This document shows, one piece after another, positions 50,945 to 59,581 of a DNA stretch of 64,000 nucleotides. Every line of letters starts with the position of its first letter. Position 1 is the stretch's first letter. Position numbers and translations under genes: made by a program. The stretch is from JAJEFO01 sp965208685 (GTDB lineage Bacteria > Pseudomonadota > Alphaproteobacteria > Rhodobacterales > Rhodobacteraceae), in contig CBDBPL010000007.1 of assembly GCA_965208685.1 (NCBI GenBank), positions 2,480,001-2,544,000 of the forward strand. The letters run 5' to 3'. Below the pieces are notes generated by a model. It was not told where the DNA came from. It searched no databases and saw only the letters and a program-made list of their open reading frames with translations.

Positions 50945-52365
50945 GTGCTGAAGGTTTCCCTTGAATCGCGTGCGGATCGTTCGATTGCATTTGCGACCGA
51001 CAGCAGAACGCGGTCGCGCCCATGGGCGGCGAGCATCTGGATCCCGGCGGGGAGACCGTTGGAGAAAGAGCCGCAAGGCAGGACATAGGCGGGCAGGTAG
51101 AGCAGGCTGCCAAGCATGTGCAACATGTGCTGCTTCAGGATCGGTTCCTCGATGCCGTTCACGGGGACGGTTCGGCTGCTTGGCTCGACATCCGGTCGCA
51201 GCGGCGGCGCGGGACCGGCGGCGGCGGGACAGAAAAGGACGTCAAATGCCGCGAAGAAACGGGCAACCTTCTCGCAGAGCGCGAGCCTCTCCTCGTGCAG
51301 GGCCAGCCAGTCCTTGTGGCTGAGACTGGTGCCGCGAGCATTCAGCTCCGCGAAGGAATTCCTGGCCGTTCGGGGATAGCCCTGCCGTTGCCGGAATTCC
51401 GCGATCAGTTCAGCCACGCGCGAGGTTTCGGCCCTTACAAGAAGGTTCATCACTTCGGTTGCGCGATCGAAATCCAATTCGGGCTGCGCCAGCTCCACAT
51501 GTGCACCTGCCCGTTCAAGCCACTCCGAGAAGCCCTCGACCAACGATTGACATTCATCGTCGACCGGGCAGCCGGACTGGGCCGGCAATTTCGCAAACCG
51601 GATGTCCCGCAACGCAACGGCGGGCTGCGACCCGGGCGCCTTCCCCAGCACATCGAAGGCCAAGGCCAAGTCCGCGGCAGACCGTGCAAGCGGACCTGCG
51701 GCCGCCATGTCGGGCGTGCGGCGCTCACCCATTGGGCTGTGCCCTTTCAGCGGGATTGCGCCCCAGCTCGGCTTCAGGCCGTGCACTCCGCAATTGTGGG
51801 CCGGATACCGGATCGAGCCGCCCTGATCGGTGCCGACGTCAATGTATGACATGCCGCTCGATACCGCAGCTGCGGACCCTCCAGACGAGCCGCCCGCGCT
51901 GCGGGTCGGATCGCGCGGGTGGCGTGTCGGGCCGAAGAGCGGATTCGCGGTTTCCCAATCGGAAAGATAGGCCGGGATGTTCGTCTTGCCGAATATCACG
52001 GCGCCGGCCTCTTTCAGGCAGGTGACGACATCGGAATCCTCGGATGCGAGCCGTCCGGCGCGCGCCGGATCTCCCCAGGTCGTGGGATGGCCGGCCCAGT
52101 CGAAGCTCTCCTTTATCGTCACCGGGACGCCATGCAGCACGCCTCGCGACTCCGCGGCCCGGTCACAGGCGTCTGCTTCGGCGCGCGCGGCGTCCCGGGC
52201 CTCGTAGACCACCGCGTTGACCTCGCCGCCTCGAGAATCCACCGCCGAAAGGCACGCCTCCAGCGCTTCGCGCGCGGTCACCGCGCCGTGAAGCATTGCG
52301 TGGCGAAGCGCGGCGGCATCGGCGTAGATCCCGGAAGGCAGATCAACTTGCGATCGTGTGAACAC
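50941..52365 (-). CDS. Amidase-signature family amidase
   Basis: A 474-aa amidase-signature hydrolase with a Ser-cisSer-Lys triad: K85 in PVTIKESFD, the cis-Ser S160/S161 in GGSSGGSAAA, and the nucleophile S184 in DQGGSIRYPA. It hydrolyses an amide to acid and ammonia or amine. It lies between the Ehu-like ATPase gene (2-nt gap) and the GntR gene (4-nt overlap), so it is part of the uptake and breakdown operon and probably acts on the imported compound or an intermediate. GatA is excluded by the context and the lack of gatB/gatC. Confidence 0.92.
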   Translation of the reverse strand: MFTRSQVDLPSGIYADAAALRHAMLHGAVTAREALEACLSAVDSRGGEVNAVVYEARDAARAEADACDRAAESRGVLHGVPVTIKESFDWAGHPTTWGDPARAGRLASEDSDVVTCLKEAGAVIFGKTNIPAYLSDWETANPLFGPTRHPRDPTRSAGGSSGGSAAAVSSGMSYIDVGTDQGGSIRYPAHNCGVHGLKPSWGAIPLKGHSPMGERRTPDMAAAGPLARSAADLALAFDVLGKAPGSQPAVALRDIRFAKLPAQSGCPVDDECQSLVEGFSEWLERAGAHVELAQPELDFDRATEVMNLLVRAETSRVAELIAEFRQRQGYPRTARNSFAELNARGTSLSHKDWLALHEERLALCEKVARFFAAFDVLFCPAAAGPAPPLRPDVEPSSRTVPVNGIEEPILKQHMLHMLGSLLYLPAYVLPCGSFSNGLPAGIQMLAAHGRDRVLLSVANAIERSARDSRETFST

Positions 52366-52367
52366 GC

Positions 52368-53144
52368 CTAGCTCGCTTCCAGGACCTTGGACAGGAACTG
52401 TCGCAGGCGCTCGTTTTGGGGATTGCCGAACAGGTCGCCTGGCACACCCTCTTCGACCATCTTGCCAGCATCGAAAAAGCAGACGCGATCCGACACTTCG
52501 CGGGCAAAACCCATCTGGTGCGTGACCAGCAAAATGGTGTAGCGCCCCGAATTCGCCAGTTCGCGAATCACCGAAAGCACCTCGCCCACCATTTCGGGGT
52601 CGAGGGCCGAGGTCGGCTCGTCAAAAAGCAACACCTCGGGGTGCATCGCCAGCGTGCGCGCGATGGCGACTCGTTGCTGCTGGCCGCCTGACAACTGACT
52701 GGGATAGTGGCTGGCCTTGTCGGCAAGCCCCACCATGTCCAGGAGCCGCGTCGCCTCCTCGACAGCCTCGGCCTTCGACAGCCCCTGCGTGTAGATCGGG
52801 CTTTCGATGCAGTTCTGCAACGCAGTCATGTGCGGAAACAGGTTGAAGCTCTGGAACACCATGCCGAGCTTTGCGCGGATTCGGCGCACATGCGCCCTTG
52901 ACGCCTCGACCAGCTGACCGTTCACGTCCATGCGGTTCAACGGCTCGCCATCGACATAGATCGTGCCGCCCTGAATGGCCTCGAGCGTCATCAGGACGCG
53001 CAGCACAGTGGTCTTTCCCGAGCCCGAAGGCCCGATGATCGACACGACTTCACCCTTGTCGACGCTGAAATCCAGGTCCTTGAGAACCTCCAGCGCGCCG
53101 TAGGCCTTCAGCACCTTGTCAAAGCGGATCATGGGATGGCTCAA
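52368..53144 (-). CDS. ehuA: Polar amino acid/ectoine-type ABC transporter ATPase (EhuA-like)
   Basis: A 258-aa ABC ATPase of the polar amino acid uptake family. Walker A GPSGSGKT is at 38-45, the signature LSGGQQQRVAIARTL near 154-168, Walker B LLFDEPTSALDPE, and the switch His in VTHQMGFA. The start is uncertain. TTG 53144 (giving SHPMIRFDKV) has GGAG 8 nt upstream and overlaps the permease stop (TTGA); ATG 53132 has no ribosome-binding site. The name reflects similarity of the linked binding protein to EhuB and is tentative for substrate. Confidence 0.9.
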   Translation of the reverse strand: MSHPMIRFDKVLKAYGALEVLKDLDFSVDKGEVVSIIGPSGSGKTTVLRVLMTLEAIQGGTIYVDGEPLNRMDVNGQLVEASRAHVRRIRAKLGMVFQSFNLFPHMTALQNCIESPIYTQGLSKAEAVEEATRLLDMVGLADKASHYPSQLSGGQQQRVAIARTLAMHPEVLLFDEPTSALDPEMVGEVLSVIRELANSGRYTILLVTHQMGFAREVSDRVCFFDAGKMVEEGVPGDLFGNPQNERLRQFLSKVLEAS

Positions 53145-53806
53145 TGCAGGATGCTCCTTCTGACGTATTGATCGACAAGGCGGATGAGGAAGGCGGCGAC
53201 GAGGCTCATGACCAGAAAGAAGATGCCTGCGACCGTGATGGCTTCGGTGAAGCGGTAGTATTCCGAGCCGATGAGCTTGGAAACCTGCATGATCTCGGCC
53301 ACGGCGACGAAAGACAGGAGCGGCGTTTCCTTGAAGATCGCCACGAGATAGTTGCCGAGCGCAGGCACGATGGGTGGCAGCGACTGCGGTATGATCACGT
53401 CCTTGAAGGTGCGGTAGGTCGACATGTTGAGGGCGACGCAGGCCTCCCACTGGCCGCTCGGCACGGCCTGGAACCCGGCACGGTAGACCTCGGCGCAGAG
53501 TGTCGAGTTGTAGATCGCCAGTGCCAGGATGCCGGTCGTGAGCGGCGGCAGGGTGATGCCGACTTCGGGCAGCAGGAAGAACAGGAAGAAGATCTGCACC
53601 AGGAGCGGCGTGGCGCGGATGACCTCGATGAACTCGGTGGCCGGACGACTGATCCAGGCCGAGCGATGCGTCTTCAGGAGCATCAGGATCAGGCCGCCAA
53701 CGAGCGCCAGAAGGAAGCTTGCGACCGTCACCCAAACGGTGACGCCAGCGGCCTGCCAGATGCGGGGAAGAACGACCTCGAACGTAAAGTCCCATCTCCA
53801 GTCCAT
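53141..53806 (-). CDS. ehuD: ABC transporter permease, HisM-type (EhuD-like)
   Basis: A 221-aa inner-membrane permease with about five helices. It has the N-terminal amino-acid-permease pattern (GVTVWVTVASFLLALVGGL) and IRATPLLVQIFFLFFLLPEVG. The EAA loop that docks the ATPase is EACVALNMSTYRTFKDVIIP. It starts 2 bp after the other permease gene and its stop overlaps the ATPase start, so all four subunits are made from one transcript. Confidence 0.92.
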   Translation of the reverse strand: MDWRWDFTFEVVLPRIWQAAGVTVWVTVASFLLALVGGLILMLLKTHRSAWISRPATEFIEVIRATPLLVQIFFLFFLLPEVGITLPPLTTGILALAIYNSTLCAEVYRAGFQAVPSGQWEACVALNMSTYRTFKDVIIPQSLPPIVPALGNYLVAIFKETPLLSFVAVAEIMQVSKLIGSEYYRFTEAITVAGIFFLVMSLVAAFLIRLVDQYVRRSILH

Positions 53807-53808
53807 GT

Positions 53809-54528
53809 TCAAGCCCTCCTGGCCCGATGGCGGGAGAATCGGTCTTCCAGAGCGGCTCCGCCGAAGCGGACGAACTGCGCCAAGCAGTAGTAGAGCATGA
53901 GCGTGATCGAGAAGATCTCGACCGTGCGGAAGTGCAGCTGGTTCTGCTGGACCGCCGCATACGTGATGTCGCTGAGCGTCACGGCCGACACCAGCGCCGT
54001 GGCCTTGACCAGTTCGATCGTCAGGTTGACGAGGCCCGGAATCATGATGGCGACCGCCTGAGGCAGGACGATGCGCGTCATGCGCCGGAAGGCCGACATG
54101 TTGAGCGCGACCGTGGCCTCGGTCTGGCCCCTGGGCACCGCGGCAAGGGCTCCGCGGACGACCTCGGCCCCGTATGCACCGAAATTGAGGCCGATTCCGA
54201 GGACGCCGGCGGCAACGGGCGACAGGAATATCCCGAATTCGGGCATCACGAAGAACATCCAGAACAGGATCACCAGGAGCGACGTTCCCCGGAACACCTC
54301 GATGTAGAGAACGGACAGCCACCGTACCGGCGGCGCCCCGTAGGCCCGCCCGATGCCGGCGACAACGGACAGAAACAGGAACAGCACGATTGAAAGCGCC
54401 GAGACCTGCACGGTCACCACCGCGCCGCGCAGGATCGCGGGAAGGAAGACCCTCAACTCGGCGAAGGTCGCAACCGACAGGCCCACGAGAAAGGCAATCA
54501 GCGCGACGACGATTCCGATCCGGTTCAA
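53809..54528 (-). CDS. ehuC: ABC transporter permease, HisQ-type (EhuC-like; TTG start)
   Basis: A 239-aa permease, partner of the neighbouring permease. About five helices are visible, with EVFRGTSLLVILFWMFFVMP and the EAA loop EATVALNMSAFRRMTRIVLP. The best start is TTG 54528 (MNRIGIVVAL), with AAGGA 7 nt upstream. Upstream sequence in this frame is not membrane-like. It follows the binding-protein gene by 67 bp. Confidence 0.9.
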   Translation of the reverse strand: MNRIGIVVALIAFLVGLSVATFAELRVFLPAILRGAVVTVQVSALSIVLFLFLSVVAGIGRAYGAPPVRWLSVLYIEVFRGTSLLVILFWMFFVMPEFGIFLSPVAAGVLGIGLNFGAYGAEVVRGALAAVPRGQTEATVALNMSAFRRMTRIVLPQAVAIMIPGLVNLTIELVKATALVSAVTLSDITYAAVQQNQLHFRTVEIFSITLMLYYCLAQFVRFGGAALEDRFSRHRARRA

Positions 54529-54595
54529 CTGGGATCCTTCCGGTTCCTCCCCTCCGCAAGACCGGCCCGCTCATGCGGGCCGGTCTCAAGGCAGG

Positions 54596-55456
54596 CTAGC
54601 CTTCGCAGAGGTCCGCCGTCGAGCGGACGGGAAGTTCGTCAACCGTCATCCCGTGCTTTTCCATGATCGCGATGTGCTCAGGCGTGCCGACGAACGCCAC
54701 CAGTTCCGCATTGAACGCGGCGACGAAGTCCGCGTCCGACTTGCGGAAGGCGAAGGCCCCGTGAGACACATGCGGCACGCCCGCAACGTCGATGAAGGGC
54801 TCTCCACCCTCGAGACCTGCGTCCGGCAGGGCGGCCAGGACCTGCCGCACGCCAGGCGCCGAAACCGCGTAGGCATGAATCCGGCCCGCCTGCAGGGCGG
54901 CCACGCCGGTCGCGTTGTCCGGCAATTGCACGATGTTCGCTTCGGCGATGCCGGCCAGCTTTGCGTAGTCGACCTGCGCCGCCCCGGAGACGGCACCGAG
55001 CTTCAGCTCCGGGTTGGCGGCGACCGATTCGTAGTTCGAAAGGCCGTGCGGATTGCCTTCCACGAGCAGGAGCGCATTCTGGATTCCGAACGTCGGTTCG
55101 GAGAACATCACCTCTGCACAGCGCTTCGGCGTCACGAACATGCCTGCGGCCACGACATCGAAGCGTCCGGTCTTCACGCCCGGAATGAGTGCGCCCCATT
55201 CGGTTGCGCCTGCGTCCGCGATGCTTCCCCCCATCCTTTCCAGAACGGTGCGCAGGATCTCCACGTCGGTGCCGGTCAGGTTGCCCGAGTCATCCATGTA
55301 GGCGTAGGGCTGGAAATTGTAGAACGCGACGTCCAGCCCCCCGCCGGTCGCCTTTTCCAACAATCCCTGGGCCAAGGCGCCACCCAATGATGCGGTGGCA
55401 AGACCCAGCCCCAGCGCCGTGGCCAGCAGGGTTCTGCGGGTAGTGTGGTTTTTCAT
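54596..55456 (-). CDS. ehuB: Ectoine/hydroxyectoine-type solute-binding protein (EhuB-like)
   Basis: A 286-aa periplasmic binding protein with an N-terminal signal (TTRRTLLATALGLGLATA, with a twin Arg, so Tat export is possible). The mature part resembles EhuB: EWGALIPGVKTGRFDVVAAG, PKRCAEVMFSEP, and GNPHGLSNYESVAANPELKL closely parallel the EhuB pattern as I remember it. EhuB delivers ectoine or hydroxyectoine. Whether these are the ligands here is unproved; the linked enzymes are only partly those of the ectoine pathway. It is first of the four transporter genes, 71 bp after the M24 gene. Confidence 0.85.
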   Translation of the reverse strand: MKNHTTRRTLLATALGLGLATASLGGALAQGLLEKATGGGLDVAFYNFQPYAYMDDSGNLTGTDVEILRTVLERMGGSIADAGATEWGALIPGVKTGRFDVVAAGMFVTPKRCAEVMFSEPTFGIQNALLLVEGNPHGLSNYESVAANPELKLGAVSGAAQVDYAKLAGIAEANIVQLPDNATGVAALQAGRIHAYAVSAPGVRQVLAALPDAGLEGGEPFIDVAGVPHVSHGAFAFRKSDADFVAAFNAELVAFVGTPEHIAIMEKHGMTVDELPVRSTADLCEG

Positions 55457-55527
55457 GGTGTCCTCCCGGTTTGATCAATAGTGCGGTGCACCGCGGACCG
55501 CCCGCGACGCACCAATGCGTCCCGCGG

Positions 55528-56691
55528 TCAAGCCTCGACCACGGGAATCTCCCAATCGGCCGCGGGGGCCGACAACAGGTCCGGCTCGCCAGTCGTGACG
55601 GCCCAGTTGTCCTCTGCGTTGATGAAACCCAGGTGATTGGAGAAATTGGGGTTGCAGGCAAAGACGTTGCCGACTTCGAACGTGATGTCCTCGAAAGCTG
55701 CGAGCGAGGGGTATTCGGTGGTTTCGACACCCACGCCATGGCCCACCCTGCCGACTCCCATGGTCTTCAGCCCGCGCTTTTCCAGATAGCCGTCGACGAC
55801 CCGGATCACGTCTGCCGGGCGGTTGCCGGCGGTAAGCTGCCTGTCGCAGTCGTGGCGCAGGCGCATCATCCAGTTGTAGAACTCCGCCAAGTCTTCCGAG
55901 GGCTCGCCCACCGAGGCGGTTCGCGCCAGGTCCGACCAATAGCCGCGGTAGCTGATGCCGACGTCGAAGCCAAGGGTCTCGCCCTCCTGCACCACGCGAT
56001 CGGTCGGCAGCAGGACGATGCCCCTTTCGTTTGCGCCCGACAGCACGCAGAGCAGCGAGAGCCTTTCCGCCCCGCCAGCGATCAGGTTCTGCCGCAGCAC
56101 CAGGGCAATCTCGTTCTCGGTCATGCCGGAGCGGACCTCCCGAAAGGTCTTCCTCTGCGCCTCGGCGTTGATGGTTGCGGCGCGGCGACAATACTCGATC
56201 TCCTGCGGCGACTTCACGTTGCGCACGGTCAGGATGATGTCGGCGGCATCGACGAATCTGGCGCCTGGCAGCCCGTTCATCACTTCCTGCAGGCCCAGAT
56301 AGCTGATGCCGAGATACTGCTCGCGCCCCAGCTCGCAGCCTATGCACGCCCTTGACAGTCCGAGGTCCCTCAGCACCCCGCAAATGAAGTCCGGATGCCC
56401 CGTCAGCCCGCCAGTCGTGCGGATGTCGGCAATGTAGCTGGTCTGTTCGACCTGGGCGACCTCGAACGGCATGGTTATCAGCGTCGGCTCGCCGTCCCTG
56501 GGCAGGATCACCACGTAGCTGCGGATCTTGTCGACGGCGCACTGTTCGGACCGGTGGCCGGAGTAGTACTGATAGTTCAGCCGCTCCGTGATCAACATCG
56601 CGTCGATGCTCCGTTCCGCCATCAGCGCGCGCGTCCTGGCGTAGCGGGCCTCGAACTCCTCCTTGGCGAAGTCTGCGTACTGGGGTGCCAT
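55528..56691 (-). CDS. M24 (creatinase/aminopeptidase P-fold) family protein with altered metal site
   Basis: A 387-aa pita-bread-fold protein with an N-terminal creatinase-like domain (1-160) and C-terminal M24 domain. D243, D254, H318 and E360 occupy four of the five canonical metal positions (GFDVGISYRGYWSDLART, GRVGHGVGVETTEYP, INAEDNW). The fifth, Glu of the EPG motif, is Asn (CNPNF near 348), and the usual second His after GHGIG is Thr (T325). Similar losses occur in creatinase and ectoine hydrolase, so a non-peptidase C-N hydrolysis is plausible. ATG 56691 is preceded by an AT-rich divergent region. It is first in the operon with the Ehu-like importer. Confidence 0.88.
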   Translation of the reverse strand: MAPQYADFAKEEFEARYARTRALMAERSIDAMLITERLNYQYYSGHRSEQCAVDKIRSYVVILPRDGEPTLITMPFEVAQVEQTSYIADIRTTGGLTGHPDFICGVLRDLGLSRACIGCELGREQYLGISYLGLQEVMNGLPGARFVDAADIILTVRNVKSPQEIEYCRRAATINAEAQRKTFREVRSGMTENEIALVLRQNLIAGGAERLSLLCVLSGANERGIVLLPTDRVVQEGETLGFDVGISYRGYWSDLARTASVGEPSEDLAEFYNWMMRLRHDCDRQLTAGNRPADVIRVVDGYLEKRGLKTMGVGRVGHGVGVETTEYPSLAAFEDITFEVGNVFACNPNFSNHLGFINAEDNWAVTTGEPDLLSAPAADWEIPVVEA

Positions 56692-56730
56692 CGACGACCG
56701 TTTTCCGAGTTGACCTGCGGATGATACTAG

Positions 56731-56742
56731 ATAATAGATTAT
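56731..56742. promoter_or_regulatory. AT-rich inverted repeat in divergent promoter region
   Basis: ataat-ag-attat is a perfect inverted repeat in an AT-rich island in otherwise GC-rich DNA, 40 nt before the M24 start and 200 nt before the aminotransferase start. A candidate operator for the GntR regulator encoded in the operon. Confidence 0.4.
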
Positions 56743-56942
56743 TTGACGCAAGTGAAATCTTTCCAGGAGTCGAGAAATGCCAGCCCTGAAAGACCCGGAG
56801 GCCAAGCGGCCCTTGTCCCGGGCAAAACTCGTCTCCGGACCGGACAGCCGGAGATGGCCGCGGAAGGCGCAGACCCCGCCGCGCGCGGGGCCGCAGCCAC
56901 GTCGAAGCCAGCCGCTGCATCCGCAACCTGGCGGGACCTGCA

Positions 56943-58127
56943 ATGACTGAATTCAGGTTCGCCCGCCGATCCGCCATCCTTGGCAAGTCGGTGTTCGACC
57001 ACGTCCCGGGCACCATCGCGCTCAGTTCCGGCGCAGCATATCCTCCGTGCTTGCCGGACGTGGTGCGCGAGGCGATCGAGGCCGTCGGCCCCTTGCGCGA
57101 AGAGGCGATGCAGTACGCGCCGCTCATGGGCCTCGACGACCTGCGCGACGAGATCTGCACCTTCGTGGCCGAGGACGGGGTGAAGGCCGCGCGCGAAAAC
57201 GTGCTTGTGACCTACGGATCGAAGAGCGCCTTCGATCTCGCGCTTCGCGCCTTCTGCGAGGCCGGCGACGCGGTAATCGTGACCCGCCCCACCTACATGA
57301 CGGCGGTGCATATCATGCGCACGCATGGCGTCCGCTTCCTCGACATCGGCCAGGATGCCGAGGGTCTCGATGCAGAAGGGCTGGAACGCAAGCTGATCAA
57401 CCTGGAACGGAACGCCGAGCAGATGCCCAAGCTGCTCTTCGACGTGCCCGACTTTCACAATCCCACAGGCGTCACCACCTCGCATGCCCGGCGCAAGAAA
57501 ATGCTGGACCTGGCGCAGCGCTACAACTTCGTGATCTGCGAGGACGACCCCTACCGCCGCATCCGCTTTGAAGGCGAGGCGATCCCGTCGATAAAGTCAA
57601 TGGACACGACCGGGCACGTGATCAGCCTTGGCACCGTCTCGAAGATTCTCGCCCCCGGTCTGCGAGTCGGCTGGGCCGTCGGCGATCCGGGCGTGGTTCG
57701 CCGCATGGCAATGCAGAAGGCCGACGGCGGGTCGAACGCCTTTGCCCAGCGAATCGTCGTGCAGCTGATGCGTTCGAACAAGATGGCGCTGCACATCGAC
57801 GAGATGATCCACCACATGTGCATCCACCGCGACGCGATGATCGAAGCTCTCGCGGAGCACGTCCCCGAGGCCGAGGTCCGCGCGCCTCAAGGCGGCTATT
57901 TCCTCTGGGCGCAACTGCCCGAAGGCACGGATGCAGAACGACTGGCAGCGCTGGGCATCGAAGAGGGCGTCGAGATATCCTCGGGCCGGCTCAGCTTTCC
58001 CAACGACGACCCGGGCCACTTCATCCGCATGGCCTACAGCTTCACCGCTCCGGACGAGATCCGCGACGGCATCGCCCGTCTTGGCGTCGCCTGGAGGAAA
58101 CTGCAATCACAGGCAACGCCTGCCTGA
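56943..58127 (+). CDS. PLP-dependent aminotransferase (2-aminoadipate/MocR-like branch)
   Basis: A 394-aa fold-type I aminotransferase of the branch that includes LysN and the catalytic part of MocR regulators, but without a DNA-binding domain. The PLP lysine is K234 in SLGTVSKILAPGLRVGW, with FHNPTG (N173) and EDDPYRRIRF (Asp 201/202, Tyr 204). It is followed after 18 bp by the DoeB-like gene and is divergent from the M24-led operon. In ectoine breakdown a transaminase acts on diaminobutyrate, which would be one fitting role. Confidence 0.9.
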   Translation: MTEFRFARRSAILGKSVFDHVPGTIALSSGAAYPPCLPDVVREAIEAVGPLREEAMQYAPLMGLDDLRDEICTFVAEDGVKAARENVLVTYGSKSAFDLALRAFCEAGDAVIVTRPTYMTAVHIMRTHGVRFLDIGQDAEGLDAEGLERKLINLERNAEQMPKLLFDVPDFHNPTGVTTSHARRKKMLDLAQRYNFVICEDDPYRRIRFEGEAIPSIKSMDTTGHVISLGTVSKILAPGLRVGWAVGDPGVVRRMAMQKADGGSNAFAQRIVVQLMRSNKMALHIDEMIHHMCIHRDAMIEALAEHVPEAEVRAPQGGYFLWAQLPEGTDAERLAALGIEEGVEISSGRLSFPNDDPGHFIRMAYSFTAPDEIRDGIARLGVAWRKLQSQATPA

Positions 58128-58145
58128 TTCCAAAGGAAGACGTCC

Positions 58146-59171
58146 ATGCCCTGTCCGAAGGCAAGCCTTGCGCCCTCGTGCGAAATCGACCTCGACGCGA
58201 CCGGCAAGCACCACGGCTACGTGCGCATCCAGTTCAGCTCCGACCGCTCGGCCTACGGCTGGCTGCCGTTGCCGATCATGTCGATCAGGAACGGCGACGG
58301 CCCGGTCGCGGTGGTGATCGGCGCCAACCACGGTGACGAGTACGAAGGCGTGTCGATCACCAACGGCCTCTACCAGGAACTGGAACCCGGAGACGTCGCG
58401 GGCCAGATCATCTTCCTTCCCGCCGCCAACGCGCCCGCCTTCTATGCCGGTCGCCGCACGTCGCCGCTCGACTGGACAGGCGAGGCCAATCTCAACCGCA
58501 TGTTCCCCGGCAACCAGTACGGCTCGCCCACGGAGATGATCGCATGGTTCATCACCACCCAGATCGTGCCGCGCGGCGACGCGTTCTTTGACCTGCATTC
58601 GGCAGGCAAGTCCATCGACCACCACCCCTCGGTCAAGATCCGCCTGATGGGCGACGCGGAGAAGGACGCGCTGCAGATGAAGTTCCTTGAACTCTTTGGC
58701 GCGCCGCTCGGCATCGTCGGCGACCGGGTGCACGAGACCACGCTGTCGGGAGAGGTCCTGCCGCTCGACAAGATCTACCTGTCCACCGAACTCGGGGGCG
58801 CGGGGAAGATCCGCCCGTGGATCCGCAGCTTCGCCTACAATGGCATGAAGCGCTGCCTGCGCGAGCTGGGCGTGCTGCGGACCGACGAGGTGCTGCCAGA
58901 GCCCGAGCACAAGGTGGCCCTGAAGGCGATGCAGACCGGCGATCACTACGTCTTTGCCCACAAGGACGGGATGTTCGAGCCAGTGGTGAACCTCGGCGAC
59001 AGCGTCTGCGACGGCCAGCTCGCGGGCTACATCTGGAACCTCAAGGAACCCTGGGAAACCCCGGAAGAGCTGCATTTCAACAAGGGCGGCGTGGTGTTCT
59101 GCAAGCGCACTCCGGCGCTCTGCGAGATCGGTGACACGCTGTTCTTCACGCTCAGCGACTACGAGGGCTGA
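58146..59171 (+). CDS. AstE/AspA-family zinc deacylase (DoeB-like)
   Basis: A 341-aa carboxypeptidase-fold deacylase of the succinylglutamate desuccinylase/aspartoacylase family. Zinc ligands are H62 and E65 in GANHGDEYEG and H151 in DLHSAG. R118 in NLNRMFPG binds substrate carboxylate. The opening EIDLDATGKHHGYVRI resembles DoeB, which removes acetate from N-alpha-acetyl-2,4-diaminobutyrate. A C-terminal beta domain follows (about 255-341). Linked to an aminotransferase and an EhuB-like importer, an N-acyl diamino acid is a reasonable substrate, but this is inferred. Confidence 0.9.
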   Translation: MPCPKASLAPSCEIDLDATGKHHGYVRIQFSSDRSAYGWLPLPIMSIRNGDGPVAVVIGANHGDEYEGVSITNGLYQELEPGDVAGQIIFLPAANAPAFYAGRRTSPLDWTGEANLNRMFPGNQYGSPTEMIAWFITTQIVPRGDAFFDLHSAGKSIDHHPSVKIRLMGDAEKDALQMKFLELFGAPLGIVGDRVHETTLSGEVLPLDKIYLSTELGGAGKIRPWIRSFAYNGMKRCLRELGVLRTDEVLPEPEHKVALKAMQTGDHYVFAHKDGMFEPVVNLGDSVCDGQLAGYIWNLKEPWETPEELHFNKGGVVFCKRTPALCEIGDTLFFTLSDYEG

Positions 59172-59581
59172 CTGTCCTTCACGCGACCCCGGGAATCCTT
59201 CGGTCCGTGACCGGCCGGCAGCGCAAGGTGCGCGGCGGCGCGAGCGCAGGACATGGACCCATCTTCCGCAACTCCCCGATGAAGCCGCCGCATGTGACAC
59301 CGGCCTGCCTGCTGCTGTCCGGCGCTGCCAAGCAGGGCGTCACCACTGCGGTCGAGCCCTGGTCTCGCCGACCTCAGGGCCGTACGGCGGCACTTTCGCT
59401 TGCACGCCTGTGGAGGTGGGGAGTCCCTGGGCAACCGAAACGTGCCGGGCGGGACCACCGCTCCTTGCGACAGCCGGCCGGGTGAAGGCTGCACAGGCTC
59501 CCGAAGAAACGCGATTCACGCACAAAATCGCCCTTCCGATGTCGAATTCAAGCGATCGCGGGAATTCAGGGCGCACGAAAA
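59172..59581. other. Gene-free stretch before the MFS gene
   Basis: About 410 bp with no recognised gene, between the DoeB-like gene and the MFS transporter on the same strand. It probably separates two transcription units. Confidence 0.5.

Noticed and set aside
56743..56946. A 67-codon plus-strand frame starting TTG whose stop overlaps the aminotransferase ATG
   Set aside because: The start has no ribosome-binding site, the product is Ala/Pro-rich noise, and it covers the divergent promoter region. The overlap is probably chance.
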